In this document: piece by piece, positions 44,258-54,065 of the stretch
How positions within the stretch are numbered: position 1 is the first letter of the stretch
Layout of the letters: the number at the start of each line of letters is the position of its first letter
Program-made: the position numbers and the translations under genes
Assembly: GCF_001651855.1 (NCBI RefSeq)
Contig: NZ_LNQC01000043.1
Coordinates: 124,001-188,000, forward strand
Direction of reading: 5' to 3'
Length of the DNA: 64,000 bases
Source of the DNA: Sinorhizobium americanum
Lineage (GTDB): Bacteria > Pseudomonadota > Alphaproteobacteria > Rhizobiales > Rhizobiaceae
Notes under the pieces: model-generated
What the model was told of the DNA's origin: nothing
What the model saw: only the letters and a program-made list of their open reading frames with translations
Database searches by the model: none

Positions 44258-44865
44258 CCAGCACACAGGCGCCGCAGCCTGACGAGCGCAGGCCCGGAGC
44301 CTTGCGCTATCTCCTCGCGGCGCTTCCGCTTCTGATCTTCGCGGCTCTGGCGCTGATCTTCTGGAGCCAGTTGAACTCCGGCCGGGACATCAGCGAAATT
44401 CCCTCGGCGCTCATCGGTACCAAGGCGCCGAAGCTCGATCTGCCGCCGCTCGAAGGCGCCGTGACGCCCTCAGGCCAGCCAATGCCGGCGCTCACCGATG
44501 CGGCGGTCAAGGGCAGGCTGACGCTGGTCAACGTCTGGGCCTCCTGGTGCGTGCCCTGCCGGCAGGAGCATCCGATCATCCTCGAACTGTCCAAGGACCC
44601 GCGCCTGACCGTCGTCGGCATCAACTACAAGGACAGGAACGACAACGCGCTGCGCTTCCTCGGCGAACTCGGCAACCCCTTCTCGGCGGTCGGCATCGAT
44701 CCGAACGGCAAGGCGGCGATCGACTGGGGCGTCTACGGCATCCCCGAATCCTTCCTCGTCGCCGCCGACGGCACGATCCTTTACAAGCGCGCCGGCCCCT
44801 TCGACAAAAAGACCTTGAAGGAAGGATTGATGCCGGCGATCGAGAAGGCGCTTGCCGGATTGTAG
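44254..44865 (+). CDS. ccmG: Thiol:disulfide interchange protein CcmG/DsbE
   Basis: A 203-residue membrane-anchored periplasmic thioredoxin that keeps apocytochrome c haem-site cysteines reduced. One N-terminal span (residues 18-40) is followed by the redox motif ASWCVPCRQEHP and the cis-Pro block YGIPESFLV. Last gene of ccmABCDG. ccmE, F and H are not in the window. Converges on the UPF0314 gene. Confidence 0.95.
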   Translation: MTSTQAPQPDERRPGALRYLLAALPLLIFAALALIFWSQLNSGRDISEIPSALIGTKAPKLDLPPLEGAVTPSGQPMPALTDAAVKGRLTLVNVWASWCVPCRQEHPIILELSKDPRLTVVGINYKDRNDNALRFLGELGNPFSAVGIDPNGKAAIDWGVYGIPESFLVAADGTILYKRAGPFDKKTLKEGLMPAIEKALAGL

Positions 44866-44911
44866 GTGGCATGCGGGATGATGGGCGCAACCCCAGAGAC
44901 AACCCGGCGTC

Positions 44912-45502
44912 CTACAGCCCTGCCTGCCAAGCCTTCACCGCATCGAGCGGCCAGACGAGCATCAGCACGTTGAGCATCAGGTTGTCGCGGATCAGCCAGC
45001 CGGTAAAGACTTCGAGGATGATGGCGATCGTGATCGTCACCGCCACCGGCAGCCGCGAGGCTATGAGGAAGCCCGCGGCCATGGCGAGCGTGTCCATGGT
45101 GGAATTCAGGATGCTGTCGCCGAAATAATCAAGCGAGATCGTCGCCGAGCGATAGCGGTTGATCACCATCGGCGTGTTCTCGGCGATCTCCCAGGCCGAC
45201 TCGATGACGGTCGCGAGCAGCAGGCGGGCGCTCAGCGGTTTGCCGCGCAGCAGCAGAAAGCCGAGGCCGTAGAACAGGAAGCCGTGGATGATGTGCGACG
45301 GCGTGTACCAGTCTGAAATGTGCTGCGAGTTGCCGCTGGAATTGACGACGCCCTCCCAGAGTTTCACGTAGCCGCATTCGCAGATCCACAGCCGCCCCAT
45401 CAGGTGCTGCGTCAGGATCTGGATCGCGACGACGCCAAGGCAGGCGATCAGCCAGATCCAGGCACGCTGTCTGTTGTCGTCCGTACCGGCGGCGATGGTC
45501 AC
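44912..45502 (-). CDS. UPF0314 / DUF2585 membrane protein
   Basis: A 196-residue integral membrane protein of the UPF0314 family found in rhizobia, function unknown. It has about five spans and the conserved [13 protein letters not shown] and [23 protein letters not shown] blocks, given in outline. The GTG start at 45502 overlaps the stop of ispZ (GTGA), so it is translationally coupled. Last gene of the dapF-mtaB-ftsY-ispZ run. Confidence 0.88.
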   Translation of the reverse strand: MTIAAGTDDNRQRAWIWLIACLGVVAIQILTQHLMGRLWICECGYVKLWEGVVNSSGNSQHISDWYTPSHIIHGFLFYGLGFLLLRGKPLSARLLLATVIESAWEIAENTPMVINRYRSATISLDYFGDSILNSTMDTLAMAAGFLIASRLPVAVTITIAIILEVFTGWLIRDNLMLNVLMLVWPLDAVKAWQAGL

Positions 45503-46152
45503 TCGGCACTCTCCTGTTCCAGCGAGTGCTTCATGATCAGCGGCATCTGGGCAACGGTGAAGAGGATGGTGATTGGCATCGTTCCCCAGACCTTGAAGGC
45601 GACCCAGAAGTCGGTGGAGAAGGAGCGCCAGACGATCTCGTTCAGCACCGCAAGGAACAGGAAGAACACGCCCCAGCGGATCGTCAGCTTCCGCCAACCC
45701 TCCTCGTCGAGCTTGAAGGCGGCGTGGAAGACATAGCCGAGCAGCGACTTGCCGAACAAAAGCCCGCCGAGGAGGATCGCGCCGAACAGCGTATTGACGA
45801 TGGTCGGCTTCATCTTGATGAAGGTATCGTTCTGCAGCCACAGCGTCAGCGCCCCGAAGACGAAGACGACGATGCCGGAGACGAGCGGCATTATCGGCAG
45901 AGTACGCGTCATGATCCAGGAGGCGATAAGTGCAGCGGCCGTCGCCGCCATGAACAGGCCGGTGGCGATAAAAATCGGCCCGCCGAGCTCGGCAAGCACG
46001 GGAAAGCGGCTTGCCAGCCAGTCGCCGCGGGAATTGGCGAAGAAGAACACCATCAGCGGCCCGAGCTCCAGTATGAGCTTCAGGAGCGGGCTTACCTCCG
46101 TCCGCGGCTTCTCTGCCTCAATTGTCGACATGTGCGGATCCTGTTCTGTCAT
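45499..46152 (-). CDS. ispZ: Inner-membrane septation protein IspZ/YciB
   Basis: A 217-residue membrane protein of the YciB/IspZ family, linked to cell envelope integrity and septation. About six spans after residue 20; the conserved [17 protein letters not shown] and [15 protein letters not shown] blocks are present. ATG 46152 is chosen because AAGGTGAT precedes it. Upstream in-frame starts add a cysteine-rich stretch unlike the family. Confidence 0.92.
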   Translation of the reverse strand: MTEQDPHMSTIEAEKPRTEVSPLLKLILELGPLMVFFFANSRGDWLASRFPVLAELGGPIFIATGLFMAATAAALIASWIMTRTLPIMPLVSGIVVFVFGALTLWLQNDTFIKMKPTIVNTLFGAILLGGLLFGKSLLGYVFHAAFKLDEEGWRKLTIRWGVFFLFLAVLNEIVWRSFSTDFWVAFKVWGTMPITILFTVAQMPLIMKHSLEQESAE

Positions 46153-46286
46153 ATCACCTTGCTGAAGCGGGACCGGGCGGAAAACCGCTTCACACTTTTC
46201 CTCGTCCCGCTCTGGCCGCTCATAACACCAGCATTGCGGCAAAACCATATCAACCGCGGTTGCGTCCGCAAACCTCGGTCTCTTGA

Positions 46287-47969
46287 TCAGGCGGCGGCGA
46301 CGCCGGCGATCGCCTCGGCAAAATCCTTGGCCTCGAAGGGTTCGAGATCATCAACCCCCTCGCCGACGCCGATGAAATAGACCGGCAGCTTGTGCTTGGC
46401 GGAGATCGCCACCAGGATGCCGCCGCGCGCCGTGCCGTCGAGCTTGGTCATGATCAGCCCGCTGACGCCCGCGACATTGCGGAAGATCTCTACCTGCTGC
46501 AAGGCATTCTGCCCGGTCGTTGCATCGAGCGTCTGCAGGACCGTGTGCGGCGCATCCGGATCGAGCTTGCCGAGGACGCGGACGATCTTTTCCAGCTCGG
46601 CCATCAGCTCGGCCTTGTTCTGCAGCCGCCCGGCCGTGTCGATGATCAGCACGTCCGATTTCTTTTCGCGGGCGAGCTGGTAGGCCTCATAGGCCAGGCC
46701 GGCGGCGTCGGCGCCGAGCTTCGAGGCGACGATGTCGGATTTCGTCCGCTCCGCCCAGATCTTCAACTGTTCGATCGCCGCGGCGCGGAAGGTGTCGCCG
46801 GCCGCAAGCATCACCTTCAAGCCCGCGCCGGAAAGCTTGGCAGCGAGCTTGCCTATCGTGGTCGTCTTGCCGGTACCGTTGACGCCGACGACGAGGATTA
46901 CATGTGGCTTGTGACTGAGATCGAGTTCGAGGGGTTTGGCCACCGGCGCGAGCACCTTAGTGATCTCGCCGGCCATGATGCGCGAGACATCCTCGCCGGT
47001 CACGTCCTTGCCGTAGCGCTCGGAGGCGAGCGTGTCGGTGATCCGCATCGCCGTCTCTACGCCGAGGTCCGCCTGGATCAGCAGGTCTTCCAGATCCTGC
47101 AGCGTCGCCTCGTCGAGCTTACGCTTGGTGAAGAGGCTGGCGATCTGGCCGGTCAGCTGCGACGAGGTGCGGGCAAGGCCACGGCGCAGCCGCTGATACC
47201 AGGAAAGTTTTGGCTGTGGGACGGGTGCTGCTTCCTTCGGGCGCTTGTCCGAGGCGGCGAAGCCCTTGGGGAGGCTCGGGGCGGCTTCGAGATCATTTGG
47301 TGCCTCAACCCCCTCTGCCCTGCCGGGCATCTCCCCCACAAGGGGGGAGATTGGATGGGGCACGCTCTCGTCGTCTATCGCGACGCTTTCGTCAACTTCT
47401 TCGCTAGGGGTACCAGCCTTATCAGGGGCGGGCTCGGCTGTCGGCGCAATTTCGCCTGCACTACCGGCCTCTGCCTCCTCGACGACGGTTCGGCTAGTGT
47501 CGGCGGCTGCCTCGATCTCCCCCTGATCTCCCCCATTGTGGGGGAGATGTCTCGAAGGGACAGAGGGGGGTATCGCGGCCTCATTGGCTACGATGGCATC
47601 TTCGGCGAGGGGTTCATCCCCCTCTACCCTGCCGGGCATCTCCCCCATAGGGGGGGAGATCGGATGCGGCGCGCGCTCGTTTTCAATCGATACGCTTTCC
47701 TCGGTGCTTGCCCCTTCATGACCGGTTTCAATCTCAGCGGCGCGCTCGGCGGCTGGCGCACCCTCGTCTGCACCACCGACATTTGCCTCCCCGGTAGCGG
47801 CTGCCTCAGTCTCTCCTTCTCCCGGGAGACTTCCCGATGAGATCGAGGGGGCTGCTAAAGTCTCGTCGGAAACTGGGGCCTCGGGCACCGTCTCCGCCTG
47901 CGGCACAGGTTTCTCTTCAACGGTGTCCTTGCCGAAGGAGAAGATCTTCTTGATGAAACCAATCGCCAT
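46287..47969 (-). CDS. ftsY: Signal recognition particle receptor FtsY
   Basis: SRP receptor GTPase that docks Ffh-ribosome complexes at the membrane. 560 residues: a short basic N-terminal segment, an acidic low-complexity A region (about residues 20-250), then the conserved NG domain from about 258. G1 is GVNGTGKTT (362-370), then DTFRAAA, DTAGRLQ and TKLDG. The A region contains three repeat-derived segments at about 100-118, 132-152 and 203-222. A 27-residue unit around the first and third is itself duplicated. It follows mtaB by 15 bases. Confidence 0.97.
   Translation of the reverse strand: MAIGFIKKIFSFGKDTVEEKPVPQAETVPEAPVSDETLAAPSISSGSLPGEGETEAAATGEANVGGADEGAPAAERAAEIETGHEGASTEESVSIENERAPHPISPPMGEMPGRVEGDEPLAEDAIVANEAAIPPSVPSRHLPHNGGDQGEIEAAADTSRTVVEEAEAGSAGEIAPTAEPAPDKAGTPSEEVDESVAIDDESVPHPISPLVGEMPGRAEGVEAPNDLEAAPSLPKGFAASDKRPKEAAPVPQPKLSWYQRLRRGLARTSSQLTGQIASLFTKRKLDEATLQDLEDLLIQADLGVETAMRITDTLASERYGKDVTGEDVSRIMAGEITKVLAPVAKPLELDLSHKPHVILVVGVNGTGKTTTIGKLAAKLSGAGLKVMLAAGDTFRAAAIEQLKIWAERTKSDIVASKLGADAAGLAYEAYQLAREKKSDVLIIDTAGRLQNKAELMAELEKIVRVLGKLDPDAPHTVLQTLDATTGQNALQQVEIFRNVAGVSGLIMTKLDGTARGGILVAISAKHKLPVYFIGVGEGVDDLEPFEAKDFAEAIAGVAAA
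47309..47362. repeat. Palindromic repeat copy A inside ftsY
   Basis: CCCCCTCTG...CTGCCGGGC followed by the hairpin ATCTCCCCC-ACAAG-GGGGGAGAT. It is read on the minus strand in frame as [17 protein letters not shown]. The sequence looks like an intergenic repeat, not a typical FtsY linker. Confidence 0.8.
47521..47570. repeat. Palindromic repeat copy B inside ftsY, inverted
   Basis: The hairpin ATCTCCCCCA-TTG-TGGGGGAGAT has perfect ten-base arms and is followed by TCTCGAAGGGACAGAGGGGG. It is the same family as copies A and C but in the opposite orientation. It is read in frame as [18 protein letters not shown]. Confidence 0.8.
47618..47670. repeat. Palindromic repeat copy C inside ftsY
   Basis: CCCCCTCTACCCTGCCGGGC followed by ATCTCCCCC-ATAGG-GGGGGAGAT, same orientation as copy A. 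It is read in frame as [17 protein letters not shown]. Flanking bases also match copy A, so the two arose partly by duplication. Confidence 0.8.
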
Positions 47970-47984
47970 GGGAATGTCCGGGTG

Positions 47985-49259
47985 TCAGGCCGCAGCCATC
48001 TGTTCTCTGTGCATCGTCAGATGCTTGCCATTGTGGCCGGTGATTGTGACCTTAGCGAGCGAGCGCGGCTCGAGGCCGGCCGCATCGACGAGGGTAAAGT
48101 TTTCCGTGTGCGCCAGCCCGTTCATCTCGACGAGGATCGTCTGGTCGCTGCCGACCATGCGGTCGAGATGGGCAGCGTAGAGCTCCGCCCCTTTGACGCG
48201 CAGCCGCGCGGCCCGCTCCTTGACGAGCGCCCGATCGAGCTGCGGCATGCGGGCGGCCGGTGTGCCGGGGCGAGGGCTGTAGGGGAAGACGTGCAAATGG
48301 GCGATGCCGCAATCCTCGGCAAGCCGGGCGGCGCTCTCGAACATCTCTTCCGTTTCCGTCGGAAAGCCCGCAATCATGTCGGCGCCGAAGCTGATCTCGG
48401 GCCGCAAACGCCGAACCTCGTCGCAGAAGGCGCGGGCATCGGCGCTCGAATGGCGCCGCTTCATGCGCTTCAGGATCAGATCGTCGCCGTGCTGCAGCGA
48501 CAGATGCAGATGCGGCATGAAACGCGGCTCGTCGGCGATGAGGTCGAGGAGATGCCTGTCCGCCTCGATGCTGTCGATCGACGAGAGCCTGAGGCGGAGA
48601 ATTTCCGGCGCCTGTTTCAGAAGAGTCCCGGCGAGAAGCCCGAGCGTCGGCGTTCCGGGCAGGTCGGCGCCGTAGCTCGTCGCGTCGACACCGGTCAAGA
48701 CGATCTCGCGATAGCCGCCTTCGACGAGCCGGCGCGCCTGGTCGACGACCGCGCCCATCGGCACGGAGCGGGAATTGCCGCGGCCATAGGGGATGATGCA
48801 GAAGGTGCAGCGGTGATCGCAGCCGTTCTGCACCTGGATGAAGGCGCGCACGTGGCCGTCAATGTGTTTCACCATCTGCGGTGCCGTGGCGCGCACGCTC
48901 ATGATGTCATTGACGCGGAGCTTTTCTTCGGCCGAGACGCCGAAATCCGGCAGTGCGCGATAAGAGGCGCTTTTCAGCTTCTCCTCGTTGCCGAGCACCG
49001 CGTCGACCTCGGACATTTCGGCGAAGGTTTCCTTCTCCGTCTGGGCGGCGCAGCCGGTGACGATGATGCGGGCATGCGGGTTGTCGCGCCGCGCCCGACG
49101 GATCGCCTGGCGCGCCTGGCGCACGGCCTCGGCGGTGACGGCGCAGGTGTTGACGAGGACAGCATTGTTCAGCCCCGCCTTCTCGGCCTCCGCCCGCATC
49201 ACTTCCGATTCATAGGTGTTGAGACGGCAGCCGAAGGTTATGACCTCGACGCCGCTCAA
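47985..49259 (-). CDS. mtaB: tRNA t6A37 methylthiotransferase MtaB
   Basis: Radical-SAM enzyme that adds a methylthio group to t6A37 of ANN-decoding tRNAs. 424 residues. The N-terminal domain has cluster cysteines in TFGCRLN, VNTCAVT and VTGCAAQ; the radical-SAM motif is CDHRCTFC. The start is a TTG at 49259 overlapping the dapF stop (TTGA); it gives the family N-terminus [13 protein letters not shown] with no nearby ATG. Confidence 0.95.
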   Translation of the reverse strand: MSGVEVITFGCRLNTYESEVMRAEAEKAGLNNAVLVNTCAVTAEAVRQARQAIRRARRDNPHARIIVTGCAAQTEKETFAEMSEVDAVLGNEEKLKSASYRALPDFGVSAEEKLRVNDIMSVRATAPQMVKHIDGHVRAFIQVQNGCDHRCTFCIIPYGRGNSRSVPMGAVVDQARRLVEGGYREIVLTGVDATSYGADLPGTPTLGLLAGTLLKQAPEILRLRLSSIDSIEADRHLLDLIADEPRFMPHLHLSLQHGDDLILKRMKRRHSSADARAFCDEVRRLRPEISFGADMIAGFPTETEEMFESAARLAEDCGIAHLHVFPYSPRPGTPAARMPQLDRALVKERAARLRVKGAELYAAHLDRMVGSDQTILVEMNGLAHTENFTLVDAAGLEPRSLAKVTITGHNGKHLTMHREQMAAA

Positions 49260-50158
49260 AGCGCTCGCGCTCCGTTTGCGCCGCTCGCCGCATCACGCTC
49301 GAAAGCACCGGTGGCGGGATCGAGCCTGCCCGACCATTCCCATTCGGCCGGCCCCGTCATGAGCACGTGGTCGTCGCGCTCGCGCCATTCGATCTTAAGC
49401 GGCCCGCCCGGAACGTTCACTGTCACGGTCCGATCCGTGCGGCCGGTTCTGGCGCCGCTGGCGGCGGCGGCACAGGCGGCGGAGCCGCAGGCAAGCGTAA
49501 GCCCGGCGCCGCGCTCCCAGGTCCTCAGGTCCATCTCCTCACGCGAACGGACACGGGCGATCGAGATATTGGCGCGTTCGGGAAAGATCGGGTGGTTTTC
49601 GAGCAGCGGGCCGAAGCGCTCGAGCTCGTAGCTCCAAACGTCGTTCTTCACCCAGAAGATCGCATGCGGATTGCCCATCGAGGCGACCGACGGCGAATGC
49701 AGCACCGGATCGTCGATCGGCCCGATCTGCAGCTCGATTCGGCGCGTATCGTGGAATTCCTCGGCGAGCGGGATCTCGTTCCAGCCGAAGCGCGGGCTTC
49801 CCATGTCAACCGAGATCAAGCCGCCGTCATGTTCCTTGGCCTCGAGCAGGCCGGCGACCGTATGGAACATGAACGCCTTTTTGCCGGTCTCGGCGGCGAG
49901 CGCCTGGACGACGCAGCGGGTACCGTTTCCGCAGGCCTGCGCCATCGAGCCGTCGGAATTGACGATGTCGATCCAGGCATCCGTGCCGGCGGCCTTGGGA
50001 TCGTGGATCGCCATGATCTGGTCGAATTCGGTCGCCGGATCGGCATTGAGAGCGATCGCCGCCGCAGGCGTGACGCGATCCTTGCGGCCGCGCATGTCGA
50101 CGACCAGGATCTTGTTTCCAAGCCCGTTCATCCTGGCAAATTGCACCTGATCGGCCAT
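49256..50158 (-). CDS. dapF: Diaminopimelate epimerase
   Basis: Converts LL- to meso-diaminopimelate for lysine and peptidoglycan. 300 residues from ATG 50158 ([15 protein letters not shown]). Both catalytic cysteines are present, in QACGNGTRC and [14 protein letters not shown] at 50173 adds five residues and is less likely. First gene of the dapF-mtaB-ftsY-ispZ-UPF0314 run. Confidence 0.97.
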   Translation of the reverse strand: MADQVQFARMNGLGNKILVVDMRGRKDRVTPAAAIALNADPATEFDQIMAIHDPKAAGTDAWIDIVNSDGSMAQACGNGTRCVVQALAAETGKKAFMFHTVAGLLEAKEHDGGLISVDMGSPRFGWNEIPLAEEFHDTRRIELQIGPIDDPVLHSPSVASMGNPHAIFWVKNDVWSYELERFGPLLENHPIFPERANISIARVRSREEMDLRTWERGAGLTLACGSAACAAAASGARTGRTDRTVTVNVPGGPLKIEWRERDDHVLMTGPAEWEWSGRLDPATGAFERDAASGANGARAL

Positions 50159-50250
50159 GTCGCGATTGTCCAAACCCGGCTCCCGACCCCGGGGGCGCCC
50201 TTCATTCGGGCTGTATATGGCGGAAAAGGCCGGAAATTACCAGTGGCGCA

Positions 50251-51258
50251 TTATTCCGCCGAGGCGGGAACGTCGAAGACTTCGCCAGGCCGCAGCGGCC
50301 GGAAGCGGCCTGGCTCGATGCCGGCCTTGTCGAGTGCGGCCTCCAGGGCCCGCAACGGCTCCTCGATGCCCTCGTCCGTCAAGCGGAACGTGCCCCAATG
50401 GTGTCCCGCCACGTGTCCCGCGCCGCAGGCGAGCATGCCCATGACCGCCTCTTCCGGATTCTGGTGGTGGCTTTCCATGAACCAGCGCGGCTCGTAGCAG
50501 CCGAAGGGCAGATTGGCGAGCCGGAACGGGCCATGCTTGTCCCGGGCGGCGCGATAGTTGATGCCGCCGTGAAAGCCGGTGTCGCCGACATGGTAGATCT
50601 TGCCAGCCGGGGTCTCGATGACGAAGGCGGCCCAGAGCGCCATCCGCCTGTCGCGCGTGCCGCGGGCCGACCAATGGTGGCAGGGTTCCGCATGGATGAC
50701 GACGCCGTCGTCGATTGTGATCCGCTCGCCCCAATCGAGAACGGCGATCTCCGCATCCGGAATGGCGCGGCGGATGATCGTGTCGTTGCCGAGCGGCGTT
50801 GCGATCAGCGGCGCGTGTTCGGCATGCAGCGTGCCGAGTGTTTCGACGTCGAGATGGTCGTAGTGATTGTGGGTGACGAGGACGACGTCGATCGGCGGCA
50901 GGTCGTCCATGTGAATGCCCGGTGCATTATGGCGATGCGGCCCGGCAAAGGCGAAAGGGCTCGCCCGATGCGACCAGACCGGATCGGTGAGGATGTTCAG
51001 GCCGGCCACCTGGATCAGGAGAGTCGCGTGCCCGATCATGGTCACCCGCAGCCGGTCTCCGTCGACACTGAGTTCGGGCCGCACCTCGACGAAGGGGCTG
51101 TCGTAGTATCTCGGCCACCGAACGCGCTTGCCGCGCAGCTGCCAGCGCAACAGGTCGGCAAAGCCGCGCGGCGCCATTCCGCCAGGATTGAAAAAGCGAA
51201 CGCCGTCGAAATGATCCGAAACGGGTCCGTTGTAGTAGCGGTTGCCGCCGTTGCCCAT
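50251..51258 (-). CDS. Metallo-beta-lactamase-fold hydrolase, NAPE-PLD/UlaG type
   Basis: A 335-residue metallo-hydrolase. The metal motif THNHYDHLD (H-x-H-x-D-H) lies near residue 129, with further ligands in EPCHHWSARG, HVGDTGFHGG and AGHHWGTFRL. The layout resembles N-acyl-phosphatidylethanolamine phospholipase D-like proteins; the substrate is unknown. No export signal. Divergent from a MarR-type regulator. Confidence 0.88.
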   Translation of the reverse strand: MGNGGNRYYNGPVSDHFDGVRFFNPGGMAPRGFADLLRWQLRGKRVRWPRYYDSPFVEVRPELSVDGDRLRVTMIGHATLLIQVAGLNILTDPVWSHRASPFAFAGPHRHNAPGIHMDDLPPIDVVLVTHNHYDHLDVETLGTLHAEHAPLIATPLGNDTIIRRAIPDAEIAVLDWGERITIDDGVVIHAEPCHHWSARGTRDRRMALWAAFVIETPAGKIYHVGDTGFHGGINYRAARDKHGPFRLANLPFGCYEPRWFMESHHQNPEEAVMGMLACGAGHVAGHHWGTFRLTDEGIEEPLRALEAALDKAGIEPGRFRPLRPGEVFDVPASAE

Positions 51259-51386
51259 TGCCGTCCCAAGCTGTCGATTACCTTGATGCCTGAAAAAGAT
51301 AGGCGCTCCAGTGCTCGATCACAGTATGGGGGCAAAATCCGTTAAGAATTTCTTGTGAACGGCAACTCGATTGCTACCATACCGTC

Positions 51387-51854
51387 ATGCTTGCGCGATT
51401 CGACAGACAGGAACGACTTTACAAGGCGATCAAACTCGTCCGGCCCGTACATCTCAACGTCAGCAGAACAGTTGAGAAGATGCTCGAGGGCGCAGGAATC
51501 AGCGTTGTCGAGCGCGCCGTGCTGGAACTCCTCTGCGAGGAGCCGCTGACGGTGCCGGAGGCAGCAAGGCGGCTGTCGATGAAGCGACAGTTCGTCCAGC
51601 GCGTCGCCGCCGGCCTGATCGACAAAGGGCTGATCGAGAAGAGGCCCAATCCGGAACACCGGCGGGCCTATTTCTGCGCACCGAGTCCGGCCGGCAGGGA
51701 TCTCTTCAACGCCGTGCATCAGCGCGAGCTCGAAATGCTGCATGCGGTCCTCGGCGATATCAACCAGACCGAGGTGGTCGTGGCGCTGAGAGTGATGGCA
51801 CGGATCGACGCCGCCTTCGAGGCGCTCGCCCGGCAGGTGAGCGAAGGAACTTGA
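51387..51854 (+). CDS. MarR-family transcriptional regulator
   Basis: A 155-residue winged-helix regulator. The helix-turn-helix core is PLTVPEAARRLSMKRQFVQ, followed by a wing with PNPEHRRAYFCAPS. Divergent from the metallo-hydrolase gene, which it may control. Its 3' end runs into the ffh leader region; a promoter starts 37 bases after its stop. Confidence 0.9.
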   Translation: MLARFDRQERLYKAIKLVRPVHLNVSRTVEKMLEGAGISVVERAVLELLCEEPLTVPEAARRLSMKRQFVQRVAAGLIDKGLIEKRPNPEHRRAYFCAPSPAGRDLFNAVHQRELEMLHAVLGDINQTEVVVALRVMARIDAAFEALARQVSEGT

Positions 51855-51890
51855 CGCCGCCTTTCCGCGTCGCGCAAGGTTCTCCTCCAA

Positions 51891-51920
51891 CTTGACTTTT
51901 CGGTCGCTTTGCTGTTTATC
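51891..51920 (+). promoter_or_regulatory. Predicted promoter of the ffh leader
   Basis: CTTGAC (51891-51896), an 18-base spacer and TTTATC (51915-51920), close to the Sinorhizobium CTTGAC-N17-CTATAT consensus. Expected start is near 51926. Confidence 0.55.
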
Positions 51921-51925
51921 GCGGC

Positions 51926-52035
51926 AAATTCCTTCGCAAGTGATGACTTCGAAGCCGCCGACCGGGCCCCGCAAAGGTATAAAGAGAGCCCGGAGGTCAA
52001 CACCCGACAGCGCGTTGCGCCCTCGGGTGGTTTTT
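51926..52035 (+). ncRNA. Structured leader RNA or small RNA upstream of ffh
   Basis: Between the predicted start and ffh there are two stable hairpins. GACCGGGC (51960-51967) pairs with GCCCGG-A-GGTC (51988-51998). CACCCGA (52001-52007) pairs with TCGGGTG (52023-52029), followed by GTTTTT. The second has the form of an intrinsic terminator, 83 bases before the ffh ATG. The segment could be an attenuated ffh leader or a free small RNA of about 110 bases. It lacks the SRP-RNA GGAA-loop sequence, so it is not 4.5S RNA. Confidence 0.5.
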
Positions 52036-52117
52036 GGCTTTGCGCCTTGTTTTCCGCGCGAGGGTACCCAAGTTTTCGGCGAGCCTGAAGCGAACCGGAA
52101 ACCAGAAGGAAGAGAGA

Positions 52118-53680
52118 ATGTTCGAGAGCCTCCAGGACCGTCTTGGTTCCATATTGAATGGACTGACCGGCCGCGGCGCCCTGTCGGAAGCTGACGTTTC
52201 CGCGGCGCTTCGGGAGGTTCGCCGTGCGCTGCTCGAAGCGGACGTTGCGCTCGACGTGGTGCGCAGCTTCACCGAAAAGGTCCGCGAGAAGGCAGTCGGC
52301 GCCGAAATCCTGAAATCGATCAAGCCCGGCCAGATGGTCGTCAAGATCGTCCATGACGAGCTTGTCGCCATGCTCGGCTCCGAGGGCGTGACGATCGACT
52401 TCAATGCGCCGGCCCCTGTCGTCGTCATGATGGTCGGCCTGCAGGGTTCGGGCAAGACGACGACCACCGGCAAGATCGCCAAGCGGCTGACGACGCGCGA
52501 CAAGAAGAAGGTCCTGATGGCCTCGCTCGACACCCGTCGTCCGGCCGCCCAGGAGCAGTTGCGCCAGCTCGGCGTCCAGACCGGCGTCGATACGCTGCCG
52601 ATCATCGCCGGCCAGTCGCCGACCGATATCGCCGCCCGCGCCGTCCAGGCGGCGAAGCTCGGCGGCCACGACATCGTCATTCTCGACACCGCCGGCCGCA
52701 CCCATATCGACGAACCGCTGATGATCGAGATGGCCGAGATCAAGCGGAAATCCAATCCGCACGAAATCCTGCTCGTCGCCGACGCGCTGACCGGTCAGGA
52801 CGCCGTCAACCTCGCCCGCAATTTCGACGACCGCGTCGGCATCACCGGTCTGGTACTGACCCGCATGGACGGCGACGGCCGCGGCGGCGCGGCGCTCTCC
52901 ATGCGTGCCGTCACCGGCAAGCCGATCAAGCTGATCGGCGTCGGCGAGAAGATGGACGAACTCGAGGAGTTCCATCCCCGCCGCGTTGCCGACCGCATCC
53001 TCGGCATGGGCGACATCATCTCGCTGGTCGAGAAGGCGGCGGAAAACATCGACGCCGAAAAGGCGGCCGCCATGGCCGCCAAGATGGCCAAGGGCAAATT
53101 CGACCTCAACGACCTCGCCGACCAGCTGCGCCAGATGCAGAAGATGGGCGGCATGGGCGGCATCATGGGACTGATGCCCGGCATGGCCGGCATGAAGGAC
53201 AAGATGGCCGCCGCCGGCCTCGACGACAGCCTGTTCAAGCGACAGCTCGCCATCATCTCGTCGATGACCAAGGCCGAGCGTGCCAATCCGGATCTGCTCA
53301 AGCATTCGCGCAAGAAGCGCATCGCCAGTGGCTCAGGAACCGACGCCGCCGACATCAACAAGCTTCTGAAGATGCACCGCCAGATGGCGGACATGATGAA
53401 GATGATGGGCGGCAAGGGCAAAGGCGGCATGATGAAGCAGATGATGGGCGGCCTTGCCAACAAGATGGGCCTTGGCGGTTTGGGCGGCGGCATGCCGGAC
53501 CTGTCGAAGATGGACCCGAAACAGCTGGAAGCGCTGCAGAAGCAGGCGGAAGCCGCCGGCCTCGGCAAGCCGGGCAGTCTCCCGAGTCTCGGCGGCGGCG
53601 GTTTGCCAGGCCTGGGTGGCGCCAAGCTGCCGGGCCTTGGCGGTTTCCCGGGCTTGCCCGGCCTACCCAAGAAGAAGTGA
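52118..53680 (+). CDS. ffh: Signal recognition particle protein Ffh
   Basis: SRP GTPase that binds signal sequences with 4.5S RNA and delivers ribosomes to FtsY. 520 residues from ATG 52118, preceded by AGAAGGAAGAG. N domain residues 1-85; G domain with GLQGSGKTTT, DTRRPAA, DTAGRTH and TRMDGDGRGG; then the methionine-rich M domain (about 300-450). A final 70 or so residues are a Gly/Pro/Met-rich tail ending in three lysines, longer than the roughly 450 residues of many Ffh proteins. Chorismate mutase follows after 12 bases. Confidence 0.97.
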   Translation: MFESLQDRLGSILNGLTGRGALSEADVSAALREVRRALLEADVALDVVRSFTEKVREKAVGAEILKSIKPGQMVVKIVHDELVAMLGSEGVTIDFNAPAPVVVMMVGLQGSGKTTTTGKIAKRLTTRDKKKVLMASLDTRRPAAQEQLRQLGVQTGVDTLPIIAGQSPTDIAARAVQAAKLGGHDIVILDTAGRTHIDEPLMIEMAEIKRKSNPHEILLVADALTGQDAVNLARNFDDRVGITGLVLTRMDGDGRGGAALSMRAVTGKPIKLIGVGEKMDELEEFHPRRVADRILGMGDIISLVEKAAENIDAEKAAAMAAKMAKGKFDLNDLADQLRQMQKMGGMGGIMGLMPGMAGMKDKMAAAGLDDSLFKRQLAIISSMTKAERANPDLLKHSRKKRIASGSGTDAADINKLLKMHRQMADMMKMMGGKGKGGMMKQMMGGLANKMGLGGLGGGMPDLSKMDPKQLEALQKQAEAAGLGKPGSLPSLGGGGLPGLGGAKLPGLGGFPGLPGLPKKK

Positions 53681-53692
53681 GGATCGCGACGG

Positions 53693-54028
53693 ATGCTTGC
53701 TCCCGAGATCAAAGAGGAATTGGCGGGCTACCGGCAGTCGATCGACAACATCGATGCCGCCCTCGTCCACATGCTGGCCGAAAGGTTCCGCTGCACCAAG
53801 GCGGTCGGGGTTCTGAAAGCCAAGCACAAGTTGCCGCCGGCCGATCCGGCGCGCGAAGAATACCAGATCGAACGCCTTCGCCATCTGGCGAAGGACGCCA
53901 ATCTGGACCCGGATTTCGCCGAGAAGTTCCTGAACTTCATCATCAAGGAAGTCATCCGGCACCATGAAGCCATCGCCGCCGATCGCTCGCAGCCCGCGGG
54001 CAGCGCCGGCACCACCCGTTCCGCTTGA
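53693..54028 (+). CDS. Chorismate mutase, AroQ type
   Basis: A 111-residue all-helical chorismate mutase that makes prephenate for Phe and Tyr. Active-site positions appear in [32 protein letters not shown] and the C-terminal helix [16 protein letters not shown] (outline). It lies between ffh and rpsP, an order common in rhizobia, probably in one transcript with them. Confidence 0.92.
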   Translation: MLAPEIKEELAGYRQSIDNIDAALVHMLAERFRCTKAVGVLKAKHKLPPADPAREEYQIERLRHLAKDANLDPDFAEKFLNFIIKEVIRHHEAIAADRSQPAGSAGTTRSA

Positions 54029-54065
54029 ACGAAGCGGTCAAGAAAGCCTGCAAGGAGTAACTGAA

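Noticed and set aside
51926-52035. SRP (4.5S) RNA next to ffh
   Set aside because: The conserved GGAA-loop and its AGCA partner sequence are absent; the hairpins are unrelated.
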